Of a stretch of 64,000 nucleotides of DNA, positions 49,300-62,732 are shown one piece after another. The notes beneath the pieces are model-generated. The model was not told the origin of the DNA. It did no database searches and worked only from the letters and a program-made list of their open reading frames with translations. The stretch comes from Nemophila menziesii (lineage: Eukaryota > Streptophyta > Magnoliopsida > Boraginales > Hydrophyllaceae): the NCBI GenBank assembly GCA_029959085.1, contig JARWIR010000015.1:6943017-7007016 (forward strand), read 5' to 3'. The translations under genes and the position numbers were made by a program. Positions within the stretch are counted from its first letter, which is position 1. Each line of letters opens with the position of its first letter.

Positions 49300-49613
49300 T
49301 AGCTGCTGTCCTCCAGGCGGCTGCTGGCCATCCGAATTCGAGTCCCCTATATGATAGCATTTTTTATAGTTCTAAAAACAACATTCTTCTTCTCTTTTGT
49401 TTACAATTAAAAAAACAATATTTTTTCCAATACCATAATATTTTTAACTTACTATTTTTTATATATTTTTTATCGTAATATAAGAAATTATTTTACTCAA
49501 ATTTAAGTTATCATATATCTAATAAAAATAAGTAAAATATTTTAATAATATTAATTATAATTAATATGTATAAAAAATATATATCAATAGACTATAAATT
49601 ATAACTTAAAAAA

Positions 49614-49782
49614 TATTAATCTTGTTATGTACGCCTCTTCATGCATACCCTCAAACTCAAAGTATATTATATCTAGGTCACACATGTTCAGGGAGGATTT
49701 CAAACCATGTAACTCTCATTTACACCCTTAAAGGATCGAAGAATTAACAAGACCATGTCCAGTTGAGCTAACCCAACTTGTT
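49614..49782 (-). mobile_element. tRNA-derived SINE, B2
   Basis: Copy of 35290-35458, with the same A-box-like and B-box-like sequences. Confidence 0.58.
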
Positions 49783-50393
49783 AATGTATTTCTTTCTTAG
49801 TTATAAAGATGGATCCTCGTTCACAAAAGTATGGCCTATGTAACTCATTAATTAAGTTAGCACACAATCACCAATTAGGGTCTTTATATTCACGATAACA
49901 CGTGAACATGCTTGCTTTTACTTTTTTCAAGACACGTTATTATTACCCTTTGCTTCGGGTATTTCTTAGGTCTCATATTATACTTTTTAACGATTGACAT
50001 TTCATTTTCCCAAGATTTTATGTATAAATAATCAGTCACAAAACAACTAAAGAAGGAAATCAAATCGTCGTACATTAACCTTGTGTTAATTCAACTATCT
50101 CGATTGGGATAACATAGATTTTAGGAAGACAAGCGTTTGAACTCATAATACCGACCTCTTACTATTTACCCAATCATGACATCTCCTATTTATGGCCTTA
50201 AAAAGGGTAATTTTGAAAAATATATGACACGAAAATGACATTTTAAAAGCTCAAATTTGGCATTTGCTTTTTATAAATCTATAGAAACTTGGGGGAGGGG
50301 GGGTTAATTTTGTAAATTACGGAACTTTGATTGCATATATATATAAGAAAGGTTCGAAGAATGCAAAAGCAAAGCAACGACGGATAAAAAATA

Positions 50394-50645
50394 CTCCCTC
50401 CGTTCCACTCAAATTGTCCACTTAGCTTTTCACATATATTAAGGAACATAATAAATGCGTTCACCATTACAAAAATACCCCTAATAAAGTATCTTGATAT
50501 CATGTGTATTGGAAATATAAATTTCAATATTTTAATAAGGGTAATTGTGGAAAAAGTAGGAAAAAAGTGTCTTGAACTTCTAAATGGACAATATATTTGA
50601 AACATTATTTTTAGTAAGTGGACAATATGAGTAGAACGGAGGGAG
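50394..50645. mobile_element. Stowaway MITE in the TFIIE beta 5' region, B2
   Basis: Copy of 36070-36321 at the same distance from the gene. Both copies carry it, so it inserted before the B duplication. Confidence 0.92.
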
Positions 50646-51183
50646 TAAAATCAGCAGCCCGAAGAAGAAACCCTTGAAGCTCTACGAACAACCAAGGTAT
50701 CATGTAATTGCTCACTTTTATCTACATTATACCGTTCAATTTAATTAGGGTTTTATTAGATTGAACCCAGAATTTCATGACTAAATCATATGTATATACG
50801 AAAATACACAAGTATGTACCCCTACTTATAAGTAATTTGAAATTGCCGTTTCTATTATATTATCAGAATTAAATTAACCTTGCTTCTCTAAGCAAAAAAA
50901 TATATCGATAAAATTGATGTAAATGAAAATTATTCCTTACCGTCCGTGAATCTTTTTAGGTTTTGCGTAAACATATATGCGGTAATCTTTGGTCTCAATT
51001 CAAGTTTGTAATGTAATTTTGACTGATATTTTAAAAGTGTTTTCTATTGTGTCCTGTTTAAGGGTTTTCTAGGGTTAGTATACGTTGTTGATCTGGGATT
51101 GTACAAATGTGTGTCCTTTTAATCAGAGATTATGCATTTTGGGTTGTAAATTGAGTATTATAATTGGGTGAATTTGAATGCAG

Positions 51184-52240
51184 ATGGCATTAAAGGTAAG
51201 TTTAGATAAGTTCAAAAAGCAGCAAGAGAATTGTCAAAAAACACTTACGAACATAGCTGCTAATGCTAAACCACCATCATTACATACTCGAACCCTTCCA
51301 AAAAATGCAGTATCAGTGCCTATTGCAAAACATGTCCCTGCAGTAAAATTCTCCAATGACATTGAAAGACTTCAACACATTAATGCTATCAGAAAAGCTC
51401 CTGTGGGTGCTCAGATTAAACGTGTCATCGACTTTCTATTCCAGGTAATTTTAGAAAGGTTATTTAAATAGTTAACGTAATTTTTAGATCTTAGATATTT
51501 GTTTTGATATGAATAGCAAAGGGAAGCTTTTACTTCGGAGCAAATAAATACAGCAACTCATGTTGATGTGAATACAAACAAATCTGTTTTCGATAGTTTG
51601 AGGAACAATACAAAAGTGTATTATGATGGGAAACGATTTTCTTATAAGGTAAAAAATCTCGTTACTTTGAAATTATTTCCCTTTCTTTTTAATGAATTGT
51701 AAGCTTTTTACAGTCCAAGTACGATGTACATAATAAAGATCAACTTCTTATGTTAATCCGCACATTTTTGGAAGGTGTTGCTGTTAATGAACTCAAAGAT
51801 TCATACCCAACCGTAATGCAGGATTTACAGGTAAAAAAATTTAAATCATAATTTCGAATAAGGAAATGGTAATATTTAACTTTTTTTTATCGCAGGCTTT
51901 AAAAGCTGAGGGTCAAATTTGGTTATTATCTAACTATGACTCACCGGATGAAATAGCATACCCGAATGATCCGAAATATATGTTTAAACCAGCTGTTGAT
52001 GATGATTTGAAACAGCTTTTTCGAGGAATTGAATTACCAAAGGATATGATTGAGATTGAAAAAGATTTACAAAAGAATGGAATGAAAAATTCTACAAATA
52101 CTGCTAAAAGAAGGGCTATGGCTGATGTACATGGTGTTGCTCAGAAAGCTAAACCTAAGAAGAAGAAGAATGAATTTAATAAGAGGACTAAGATTACTAA
52201 TCGTCATCTTCCAGAGCTCTTTGATCATCTTAATAAATGA
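51184..52240 (+). CDS. Transcription initiation factor IIE subunit beta, copy 2
   Basis: Same product and gene structure as the copy at 36860. Exons 51184-51444, 51517-51648, 51714-51830 and 51896-52240 join in phase to 284 residues. It acts as the beta partner of the TFIIE heterodimer in RNA polymerase II initiation (known family role). It keeps Arg at residue 70 in the INAIRKAPVGAQ block and Arg in KRTKITN near the C-terminus. Both agree with my memory of plant homologues, so this copy looks closer to the ancestral sequence. The start is the ATG directly after the splice acceptor GCAG at 51183. All splice sites are canonical GT..AG, and no stop or frameshift is present. Confidence 0.94.
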
Positions 52241-52592
52241 TTTATTTATAACTATTTTGAGATGAATGTGAAAAGAAATAATTGATTGATACTTATGTGC
52301 TGCCTTTAGTTTTTGCTAAACGTTGCGTATTACCCCTAGCGTTTTATTTACCGCTCAAGTCCCTAAATTCATTTAAAATGTTGGATTTATTACAATTTTA
52401 TTATAGCAAAGAGTATATTTGTTGCTAATTTCTTTTAAAACATAGCAATAATATTTGCTGAATTACATAATATAGGGACTAAAATTGCAACCAACGTGCC
52501 ACCAAGTATAGCCCGTTTATGTAGGAATATTATTCCTACAAAACGTGATCTGTGAACGAATTTATTTTAAGAGGTTTGATACTATTCATGGG

Positions 52593-52973
52593 GTTTTTTT
52601 TTTGCATACATTTGAGGCTTAAAAGCCAATAGTTGAACTAACTAGTACAACTAAGACCTCATTGAGGTTCTATCACTAATCTAGGAATCATGCATTCACT
52701 CTTATCTCGAGTGATATAAGTCCATAAATAGTTAGGAGGATCCGCCATTGTATAGATTTCTTCGTTCATCTCTAAGCCTTTCTTGGCTAACGCATCCGCA
52801 CACGTGTTTGCTTCCCGATATATGCACCGTATCTCGAACCCCGGATGTAGTCTCAACATCTCTCTACAATCACGTCCTACATGGCAATTCCAACTCGTAG
52901 ATCTACCACCGCCCTTCACTAGCGCGTGAAGATCTCTGGAGTCAGTTTCGACATATAAATCAGTACCTTAAGC
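52593..52973 (-). mobile_element. 5'-truncated LINE with target-site duplication, B2
   Basis: Copy of 38266-38646 with the same flanking 21-bp repeats at 52572-52592 and 52974-52994. The oligo(T) is one base longer. Confidence 0.83.
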
Positions 52974-53436
52974 AGGTTTGATACTGTTCATGGGTTTAGG
53001 TTATAAGCCTAGTCTCTTTAGCTAAAAACAAAAAATGTACGCATAGCCCATAAGCAAAATACCTTAAGCAGCTTTGACTTATTTGCGGTGGATTTTCCAA
53101 CAAAATCAGGCGGGTGCATTTAAATCCCTCAAAACCGTGTCTCCGTTTTTTTTTTCTAAAGGTGTCTACATTGCACAGGAGGACGGGTAAATTATAAGAA
53201 GCGGTCCATACAATATTGGACTTTCTATTAAAAGTCCCCTCAGTAACTAGGTAGTTACACAAGCCTAAAAGCCCAAAAGTGCCCCTCTCTATTAGCTTTT
53301 ATTACACTATAACGCAAACCCACCCCAAGACACTATTAGGGTTACCGAAACTCAATTCACGTCTCATTCAACCCACCCCACTGTTATCTCTCCTCTCCCT
53401 CTTCCTCTTTGTTCTTTATGCATTATTCACCACCCC

Positions 53437-53967
53437 CTCTCCCTTGCACTGTAAACCCACCACTGTTGCACAATAAAACCACCACCACCACTGCTTCGCA
53501 CCCACCACAGAGCCACCTTCCCATCACCGAACAACCTTCCCACCACCGAACCACCTTCTACCACCACTGCTGCACAAGATAACCACCACCACTACTGCTT
53601 CTGAACTGAGCACCCACCATAGAGCCACCTTCCCAGTGCTTCTTTGCACCAACTCGACCCAGATCTGAGCACCACCACCAACGCGCGAAGCCACGACGCC
53701 GCCAGACAGTTCGACAGCGGATCCAAGATCCAGGCCATCGGAGCTCGCTGCTACAACAAAAACGGAAGCCCGATCCACCACCGCGAGTTCTGCTGCCCTG
53801 CTGCGTTACGAGAAGGCAGAGCCACCACGAAGATGCTGCCGGAGTTTTGCTGCTGCGTGAACCATATCCGTCATCTCCTTCAGCGTGGCCTCCGAGATCG
53901 ATTTCTGCTGCCCTGCTGCTGCGCGAACCACTCTCCCCGAGATCGAGTACAACAACACCTGCCAAGA
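53437..53967 (+). repeat. GC-rich CCA/CAC-repeat island, B2
   Basis: Copy of 39110-39640 with a handful of substitutions. No reading frame is better preserved than random. Confidence 0.58.
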
Positions 53968-54787
53968 TCTCGATTTGGTTTTAGATGGTTTATTATTTTT
54001 TTGAATTAGTTGTTGTCTTTTGCTGTTACAAATCAAGCAAGTGATGGTGCTGTTCGTGGTGGTCCCTGGTGCTGTTCGTGGTGGTGCAGATCTGGGTAGA
54101 GGTGTTGTTGCAGGTGGGTGCAGACCCAATGGTACAGCCCCACATCTGTTATTCCAGCCCCATCCGGGTATAGTTTGGACTACAGGGACATATGATGCAA
54201 TAACAAGATAATTAGTATTTATTTAAACAAAAGTAGAATTATTTTTTAGCTTGTATAGTAGTACATTTGTTACTATCATGTTGTAGAGCATTTCTGAGCA
54301 AATTTTTACCAGCAAAATTCTCTAGTAAATTTTTTCCAGCAATTTTTTGTGAGCAACTTACATAGAGTATTCCTCGAGATGGGTACGTACCCATCATGAT
54401 TCGAGATGGGTCCGTACCCATGTAGACGTTTAACCCATTTAATGACTTAAAAACATGAAAACACTGACAAAAAATGTGAAAAATGGTTCCGGAAACAGGT
54501 AGGAGCGTAAATGGGTCTGTACCCGCTTCATGCGTACCCGTGTCAGATTTGCAACCTAATAAAAAAACATCAATAAATAAAAAAAATTAAAATAAAAAGA
54601 AAGGGTATATAGGTAATTGGGCAAACCAGATAATGTAACTAAGGACTTATTTAGAAGAAGTAACTAGTGAAGCCTTAATTTATAATGTTTTTGTGATTGG
54701 GGCTGAAAATTGTAATTTCCTCCAAGGGGAAATCGTGGGTTCGTTTTGCCTATAAATTAAGGGGGATTTATCTGTAAATGTCTAAAT

Positions 54788-55036
54788 TGTTGAGAAAATA
54801 TTATTTTTTGGATATTATTATTCTAGAGTAGTGGAGAGGTTTTGTAACTTCTCTCTTTTATTCTTTATAACTCTCATATTTAATCCTATATAGTGGTGTA
54901 GTTAGTAGGTTAGTTCAAGGGTCTATAATTCTCTATATAAGTGTTAGTTAATCATTGTTATTGCTACACATTTTTTGGTTGCATAAGATGAATAAAACTT
55001 TTCCATTATATTTATACATTTTCTTCTTGTTTTACA
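54788..55036 (+). mobile_element. Ty1/copia-type LTR, B2
   Basis: Copy of 40461-40709 with the same TG..CA ends and downstream ACACGTTATCAGCACG. Confidence 0.6.
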
Positions 55037-55848
55037 ACACGTTATCAGCACGACTTTACCAACCGAGCTAATGTGATCTGAGACTCTTCGTAATTTTTAT
55101 TTTATTGTTGTATTGAGGTAAGTAATTCTTGAGGTAAGATATGTTTTTTAAATTGTTATATTATAATATAGTTGATTACTTCAACTCTATTTAAAAATAT
55201 ATTCCAAAAGAGTAAAGATTCATCAACATTCATTTACCTCTTTAAATCTAGAATTTTGAAAGAGAAGATTCAACTTGATATTGTACAAGTTTGCTTCAAG
55301 AAAAGCAATTACAATTATTTAAAAAAATGACGAGTATAAGCAACCAGAATGTTTGCTTCAATTTATAAATTATGATTGCTTAAAGCAATATAAAACCCGT
55401 CTTGTTGATGAAAAAATTTACAACTTTCGAGTTGTTTCTATAAAAAAAAAATCAAGCCTACTTGTTACAAAAGTATGACTCATGAAAATTAGTCTAACGA
55501 AATAAAATCCCGTTGATGTATTGAGCAATATAATCGCCATACATGTAAAAATATATTGAATTCATGAAAATAAAGTTTACGAAATAAATTTTGTTTTTAT
55601 ATTAACATGACCTTTAAAGTCATATGAATGTCACAAATGATAGTGAAAAATAATCATTTGAGAAGAAAGTAATGCGTCTAAGAATGATTGCGTAGAAAAA
55701 ACATGACTTCTTTCAACATTATCTCCAACTAGGCTTAAAGTTTGGTCTCATGATTTATATAGTTATCACCAATCTGAATTTCGTTTGATGTAATGCAAAA
55801 TTATACATTGTATTAGTCATTGACTTTGAAAATCATACAGGGTTGAAC
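55037..55848 (+). mobile_element. Degenerate internal region of the copia element, B2
   Basis: Copy of 40710-41520. No coding capacity. Confidence 0.38.
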
Positions 55849-55854
55849 AAATAA

Positions 55855-58199
55855 TTACATATTCTTGAAAAGAAAACATGATTTTGGGAGTAAGAAAACA
55901 CGGCACCAAAACATGATTTTATAAATTAGCACACACTTTATTAACTCTACCCTTCCATAGTATGAAAGTAACTTTGAGGACCAATGATTTATACTGCTAA
56001 AAATCTTATGCACAAGCTTATTACCCTCTTCCGCACTCAATTTTTTAGAATGTAAAGGTACCCCAAGGTACCTAACTGGTAAACTCCCAATTTTAATATT
56101 CAATTCTTCAGATATTTTTAATCTCAAACCATAGTAAGTGCCTCCATAATATATTTCACTCTTGTGATAATTGATATTAAGCCCAGACATTCTAGAGAAT
56201 AGCTCAAGACCTCTCTTCACTTCTCTAGCAGAATCAACATCTGCCTTTAAGAAAATTAGTAAATCATCTACAAAGATGATATGATTTAATTTCATCTCGT
56301 CACATCTTTGATGATAGCTACAACCCTTCTTATTACCCAACTAATTAAATAAGCCTGTGAAAATTTCAATACACATAGCAAAGAGGTAGGGTGAGAGAGG
56401 GTCACCCTGCCTTAACCCCCTCTTACCCTTGAAAAGTCCACAAGTTTCTCCATTAATACACACTGAGTAGGATGGTGTACACACACACATTTTCACCCAT
56501 CTTATAAACTTCTCAGGAAACTTAAAAGCCTTCAATACATTTAATAAAAACCTCCAGTTGACACTATCATATGCCTTCTGAAGATCCAAATTGATTGTAC
56601 ATTTTGGAGCTGAATTTTTCTTATCATATCCCAGTACAATTTCCTGAGCCACTAAAATATTATCACTAATATACCTGTTACCCACATAAGCAGCCTGGTT
56701 CAAAGATATTATAGAGTTCATTACTTTTTTTAATCTTTTGCAAATCACCCTTGAAATAGTCTTATAAGAGATGTTTGTACAGGATATTGGCCTGAACTTT
56801 TTGACACTTGAAGCATCCTTCTCCTTAGGTATAAGCACAATATATGTGGCATTAATTTGAGAGAGAATCTTGCAATTATTTAATGATTCCTTGACAGCCT
56901 GAGTGAAATCTTGTCCAATGATACTCCAAGAAGATTTCTAAAAAGTTGAATTAAGTCCATCTGGACCAGGACTTCTATTTTCTCCTATAGAAAAAACTGC
57001 TTCTTTAATTTCTGCATCAGTTATAGGAGAAATGAGCTCAGCACTTTGTTCATCTGTCACATAAGTATTTATCAGCTCTTCAATAGTCTCACTTGAACAA
57101 ACTTCTTCCTTTACATCTTCAGTCCCAAGTAATTGAGTGTAGAAATTTATAAATTCCTGCTTAATAAGATTAGGATCCTCTATTACTTCCCCTGTATCAG
57201 TGATAAGTGTGGAGATATTATTCCTAGCAATCCTTCCTTTTACAATTTTGTAGAAATAAGCTGATTGCAATACATTTCATTAACTACTACACATTTTGCC
57301 TTTTGCTTCATGACATTATATTGAATAGTTATAGCTTCTTGAAGATTAATATTTAATATCTTCTCTTCTTGCAATATATTTGAATCAGTATTCCCAGCCA
57401 TAATTTTCATCTGAATATCATTGAACTGAGTCTTCATCTGTTCAATTTCTAAACTGTTCCTCCTGAAATATATGTTGTTAAACTTTTTAAGAGCTGCTTT
57501 CACATTCCTCTGTTTAATACAAAATCTATACATCCCATTTCCCTCTACATTGACACTTCATGCCTCCTTTACAGTTTCTATATACTTATCATGTGTAGAC
57601 CAAATGTTAAAGAATCTGAACTGACTTTGAATAAATTTTTTATCTCCTCCAATGTTTAATTTAAGGGCACAGTGATCTGAAGATGATGGGGGATGAATAT
57701 TCACACTAGAGATCAAAGAATCTAACCATCTAGTGTTTATAAACACCCTATCAATTTTACTAGCCCTGATTTGATCATTTGTACTCTTGTTAGTCCATGT
57801 ATAATACTGTCCTCCATAATTGTGCTCATATAAATTTGAGTCATCAATACAGTCTATGAATTCCTGAGCTCCTTTCTCCAAATCAGTGCAATTTAACCTA
57901 TCCTTGATACTAAGTATTTCATTAAAATCACCCATGAAACACAACTTCTATTTCTCATATAGCTTACACCAATTCACCATATCTCTCCACAAAATTCTCC
58001 TGTCCTCATCCGAGTTACTTGCATAAACCATTCCAATGTATAATACTTCATTTCTATCTTTCACATTAATCTCAAGGATCATAGCTTGAGAGGTTTGATC
58101 AATCAACTTAATATCAGCAAATTTCTTGTCCCATAACACCCAGATTCTTCCACCATCATCTTTACTATAATTGTGCATCATCTCAAGATGAGAGAAATG
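55855..58199 (-). pseudogene. LINE (L1-type) endonuclease and reverse transcriptase fragment, B2
   Basis: Copy of 41527-43862 with the same blocks (GDFNEIL, SSSDHCALKL, LDLQKAYDSVNW, GLRQGDPLSPYLF, FVDDLLIF) and the same shared stops. Private changes are a Trp to stop (TGG to TGA) after VKEA near 57558, which splits the endonuclease-RT linker, and nine extra bases near 57271 giving NEMYCNQ where B1 has NCNQ. Confidence 0.9.
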
Positions 58200-59166
58200 A
58201 GCACTTAATTGCAGTATAAGTCCTCATGAAATGCGAAAATTGCAAAGAAAGATTATGAAAATTAGGGGTGGGGCGATAAGTTAATAATATATGCTTTTTT
58301 ATAGGGGTATATTATTTATTTTTTAATTTTAAAATTAAGATCCAAAATGTCATGTGGCTCCAACTTTTACAAGTCATGAGAAGACAGGATATTTAGCATA
58401 GCCTAATCAATTTTTTGAGTAATATATGAACTTTTTAAATTAATTAAGATGCATGACTTAAATAATATACAATATAGAGAATGATTAAACATATACGATT
58501 ATTGGTGAAAATTAAGGTACTTCATCAAGTTTGGCTATTTAATTGAGTTAACAAGTTTTTATATCAATGTTAAAATACTTACTAAATTGGGTGTTAAGTT
58601 TGAAATCTGTGGAAATCCGTCTCAATATTAGAAACTATATAGAAATACCTTCAAGAGTTATGTCAAGCATCTGATTTGGCATCTCATGTGCAAAATGCTG
58701 ATTCATTTCTTTCCCATTTAAAGGTATATGCCTGAAATTGGTCCATCAAATTTTGCGATTTCTTTAAATATGAGATTAGATTTTCTTGCATAATTATACT
58801 CTATTGGTTCATATTAGATGTACTAATTCACGTATTGTGTAAAAGATGGCAACTTTTAGTTTGGCAATGGGTGTGTTCGAATTGGATTAGAGTAGTAAAA
58901 GCAAGTAATTAAGGATTACAGATTATGTAGACAACTATTGAATACGCTAATAAAGAATGTCTTATATTTGGCATGTTTTTTGTCTATAGAATGTAAAACC
59001 TTTGATCTAACAAAGATGTAAGCACTCATTAGGGTACTATTTATCATATATATATATATCCCTTTTTGTTGCTTGACTTGTTTTACATTAGCAGTCACTA
59101 AATAATTTCTGCTCCCCAGTTTGTAAAATTTTTTGAAGGAAAAGTACACCTCTAATGTAGTAATAT

Positions 59167-59426
<260 letters not shown>

Positions 59427-60419
59427 GAGAGTTGTTGAAATGTAATTTTATTATATTTGCCGCTTTTATATATAGTTGTTTATACGTACATATCAATCAT
59501 AATGGTATATCGTTAAAAATGATTTACAACTGTTAAATAGATACAGAAGAAGTCATACACTAACAAATTACTGCTGGAGAAGTATGTTTAGTATTCTCCT
59601 TAACACTTCACTTTATGGATGTTTGCAACATATAAGGTAACCAAAAACTGTAGCTTTAAGTCATTTAGTAAAAAGATAAGGCACTTGATCTTGGGTAGTA
59701 TGTATGTATCTAAGCTTGAAAGATGTAAGGAGCAACGTGAAATCTAACAAAGTAGTAGTCCACACCTAGAAGAGCGGACTGATAAGAGGCACTTTAAGAT
59801 AATTCAGAAGATAGGCTAACCACATAAATTTTGCAATAATGTGAGTTATTGCCCTGTATCCAGTCTCACTGTTCTTCTAAATCAAAATAAATTATAGGAT
59901 ATTCTATAAAAGGTGATTATAATTTATGAAAAGAAAGACAACATGTTAATCAATGATCTTGTTGTTTCTTTAAAACTCAATATGGAGAAGAATAGAGTTG
60001 CTAAAATAGAATTTTATTCAGCCTTGAATGCATATTTGTATATAAATTAAGTTTTTAGTTATAACTATTAAATGAAGATACATGACAACTAATATACTAA
60101 CACAATGCAGTTATGTAACTGATTAATAGATGTAAAACTATCTCGAGCCTTCCATTATGTGATACTAATTGAGTGCATAGTGCTCAGCTACTCATGGTTA
60201 AGATGTACAAATTGTAGGTTTTTGGAAATATATCATCACTACATTGTGGTCCGAAATATATCCTCACTATATTGTGGTCAGAGGAATTTATTATGTTTTT
60301 TTTTCCGAGGTCCTAATTTGCAATTAAGATTTAATAGAGGTTAATTGGGCCGGTTATATGAGTTACCGAAAATCTTAAAGCCTATTATAGCTAGGGTTTA
60401 CGGTAGTCAACTGAAGGCC

Positions 60420-60420
<1 letters not shown>

Positions 60421-60502
<82 letters not shown>
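60421..60502. repeat. Expanded (TA)n tract at a promoter-like site
   Basis: About 80 bp of pure TA where A1 and A2 have about 10-12 bp and B1 about 24 bp (46089-46112). It sits immediately upstream of CCCTTTATAGAAATCAATG in the putative promoter of the AT-hook gene. Confidence 0.95.
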
Positions 60503-60507
<5 letters not shown>

Positions 60508-60643
60508 TATAGAAATCAATGTTGTGCGGCGTATATTGTTTTTCGAAGTAGATTTGTGATTTTGGAAGCTGGAAAGGGAAAGAGAGGAAATTAAATATCA
60601 TTTGCTTTTAAAGCGGTGCCAGAGAGAAGATCTGCGGAAATAT

Positions 60644-62300
60644 GTCGAAATATAATACTCCATCAGTTGAGTTCTCCATCAGATAGAGTAAAGACATAAA
60701 TTTGGTGGTGGACTTGAATTCAAGTCCATCAGATCAGTGTTTGGGGTTTCGTCCCTATTGTAAAAGTTTTGTGAAAGGAAAAAGTCACAGTCCAAATCCA
60801 GCTCCAGCTCCAGCGTCTGCTCCAGCTCCTGCTCCAGTTCTATCTCTTGTTCAGGTTCCAGATCCTTCTACTTTCACGGGACCTTTAGGCTCCATTAACA
60901 ATAATACTTTATCCATGGTAGAAAATGGTAGAAAACTTATATATATTCTGCATATATCTTATTCTCAAGCCATGGGGTTTCAAATAGGAAATTAGCTGTA
61001 ATGGAAATTCTCCCTTCGTTGAAGGCTTTGATCTAGATGGACCATTTCGACAATATTCCCAATTTCGTTGGTTAACTCCAGACTTTTTGTCGTGTTCGTT
61101 TGTTAAAGCCTTAGATTGTATCTACTAAAAAATAAGGGCATAAATTTACTGATGCACGAACCAAGTAAAAGGATATTCTTTCAATTTGTTTCTTGTAAGT
61201 TTTAGTTAACTAATATGTTACATAACTCATGTGTTTATACTATTTGGTTATTTTGAAAATAAGACCAATATTTATACGTAGATCATAAAATATAAATGTA
61301 CATAAATTTTTAAGTATATAAATATTAATTCTTTTAGATAATATACAATTAATAGGGGCAAGACTTCCATCCTATATTGGATGATCCAATATTCATAGCA
61401 TATCTATTAATTATAATAACAAAAACACATATCATTAGGTTAATTAGGTGACCATACAATATTGGATGGAAGATTTTTCCAAATTATAAAGTTTAAAAAA
61501 AAATCAAAATATGAAATATAACTATTTTTATGATTAACAGTATACATCTTATATTTTTCTAAAACAAAATGTAATATTAAAAATTTATTTATTTTTCTAT
61601 AAATTTAAAAACCTAAACATTAACCCTGACCCGTCCCTTTTAACTATAAAGATAGGAATTCATCATTAAGGTCTTACGCCGCCACTATTTTATTACTATT
61701 TGATATCTCATTCTCTTCCAATCGATTCATATTCTTATCATTTCTCCTCCTTTCTGATAATGTTTCTTTAGTTTCCAATTTCAATTTTAAACAAGTGGAT
61801 TCACTATCTTTTATGTCTCAGATCGATGGACATTTTATTTCAATTTAAATGTATGTATTTCTTGATCTATTGTTATTTTTTTTGATAAACTTTATATGCT
61901 AATACAAATTGTTCCACCTGGCTACTGAAGACAACAATGGATCAATGTGCTCAGCGATCTCATCTAATTTTAAACATTCAACTCACCATTTCTCATGCTC
62001 TCTATGTCTCTCTTTGTTTCCAGGAAACAACTGCTGTTGGGCCTACAGATAGTCCATCTGTTGGGCCCACCCCAGTAAGTGAAAAAAGAAAACCTGGGCG
62101 TCCAGCGAAGCACAAGCCCGGTGTATCACCGCTACCAGCCCAATCCAGCCTTCAAACTCCAATTGTGGCCCAGCCTACTCCTCCTATTGCTCCTGTGGGC
62201 CACCACATCCCTACCCAGACTGCTCCTGTGTGCCACCACATCCCTACCCAGATTGCTCCTGTGGGCCACCACATCCGTACCCAGACTGCTCCTACGCAAG
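60644..62300 (+). pseudogene. AT-hook/proline-rich gene, best preserved copy
   Basis: The early region (60702-60995) reads MVVDLNSSPSDQ, YCKSFVKGKSHSPNP, an Ala-Pro run, then VPDPSTFTGPLGSINNNTLS as one open frame. A 2-bp difference from A1/A2 at CAGTGTTTGG restores frame here. The later exon 62024-62300 (acceptor TTTGTTTCCAG, donor GCAAG/GTATGT) is open throughout: TDSPSVGPTPVSEKR, AT-hook core KRKPGRPAKHKP, then three and a part 11-residue units like APVGHHIPTQT. How the two regions join is unclear, and an upstream TAG follows the ATG at the leader (MSKYNTPSVEF..). AT-hook proteins bind AT-rich DNA in the nucleus. The parent gene is not recognised. It may be a gene fragment captured by a transposon. 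Confidence 0.5.
61356..61480. mobile_element. Mutator-type MITE (older), copy after B2
   Basis: Orthologous to 7390-7513 and 20603-20726. The younger MITE is again absent: a single TTTTCTAAA lies at 61555-61563. Confidence 0.68.
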
Positions 62301-62536
62301 GTATGTGCACTTTTTTTTAATAATAATTTTGTTTCAGTCATCATGCATAATTCTCTGCTTCTAATCTTTAGTTGGAGACACTCAACTCAAGTTTAACCAC
62401 GTGACCTCCTTTAACTATTTTCTAGTATGTGATTTTGGCCATACAATGTAATAAACAATTCAAACCTCCTTGAACTTGTTTTTTTCCATCCGTTGTTAAT
62501 TAAGTAATGCCAATTTACTATTATACCCTTTAATAT

Positions 62537-62688
62537 GGGTACTATTTATCATATATATATCCCTTTTTGTTGCTTGACTTGTTTTACATTAGCAGTCACT
62601 AAATAATTTCTGCTCCCCAGTTTGTAAAATTTTGTGAAGGAAAAGTACACCTCTAATGTAGTAATATGAGAGAGAGAGAGAGATAGAG

Positions 62689-62732
<44 letters not shown>

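Larger units (their letters stand above)
60644..62536. repeat. A-derived segment following B2
   Basis: Collinear with A1 6687-8745 without the private MITE. It ends at ACCCTTTAATAT, where it jumps to sequence equal to A1 5234. Confidence 0.92.

Noticed and set aside
60407..60601. Tyr-Ile repeat frame
   Set aside because: Translation of the (TA)n tract only.
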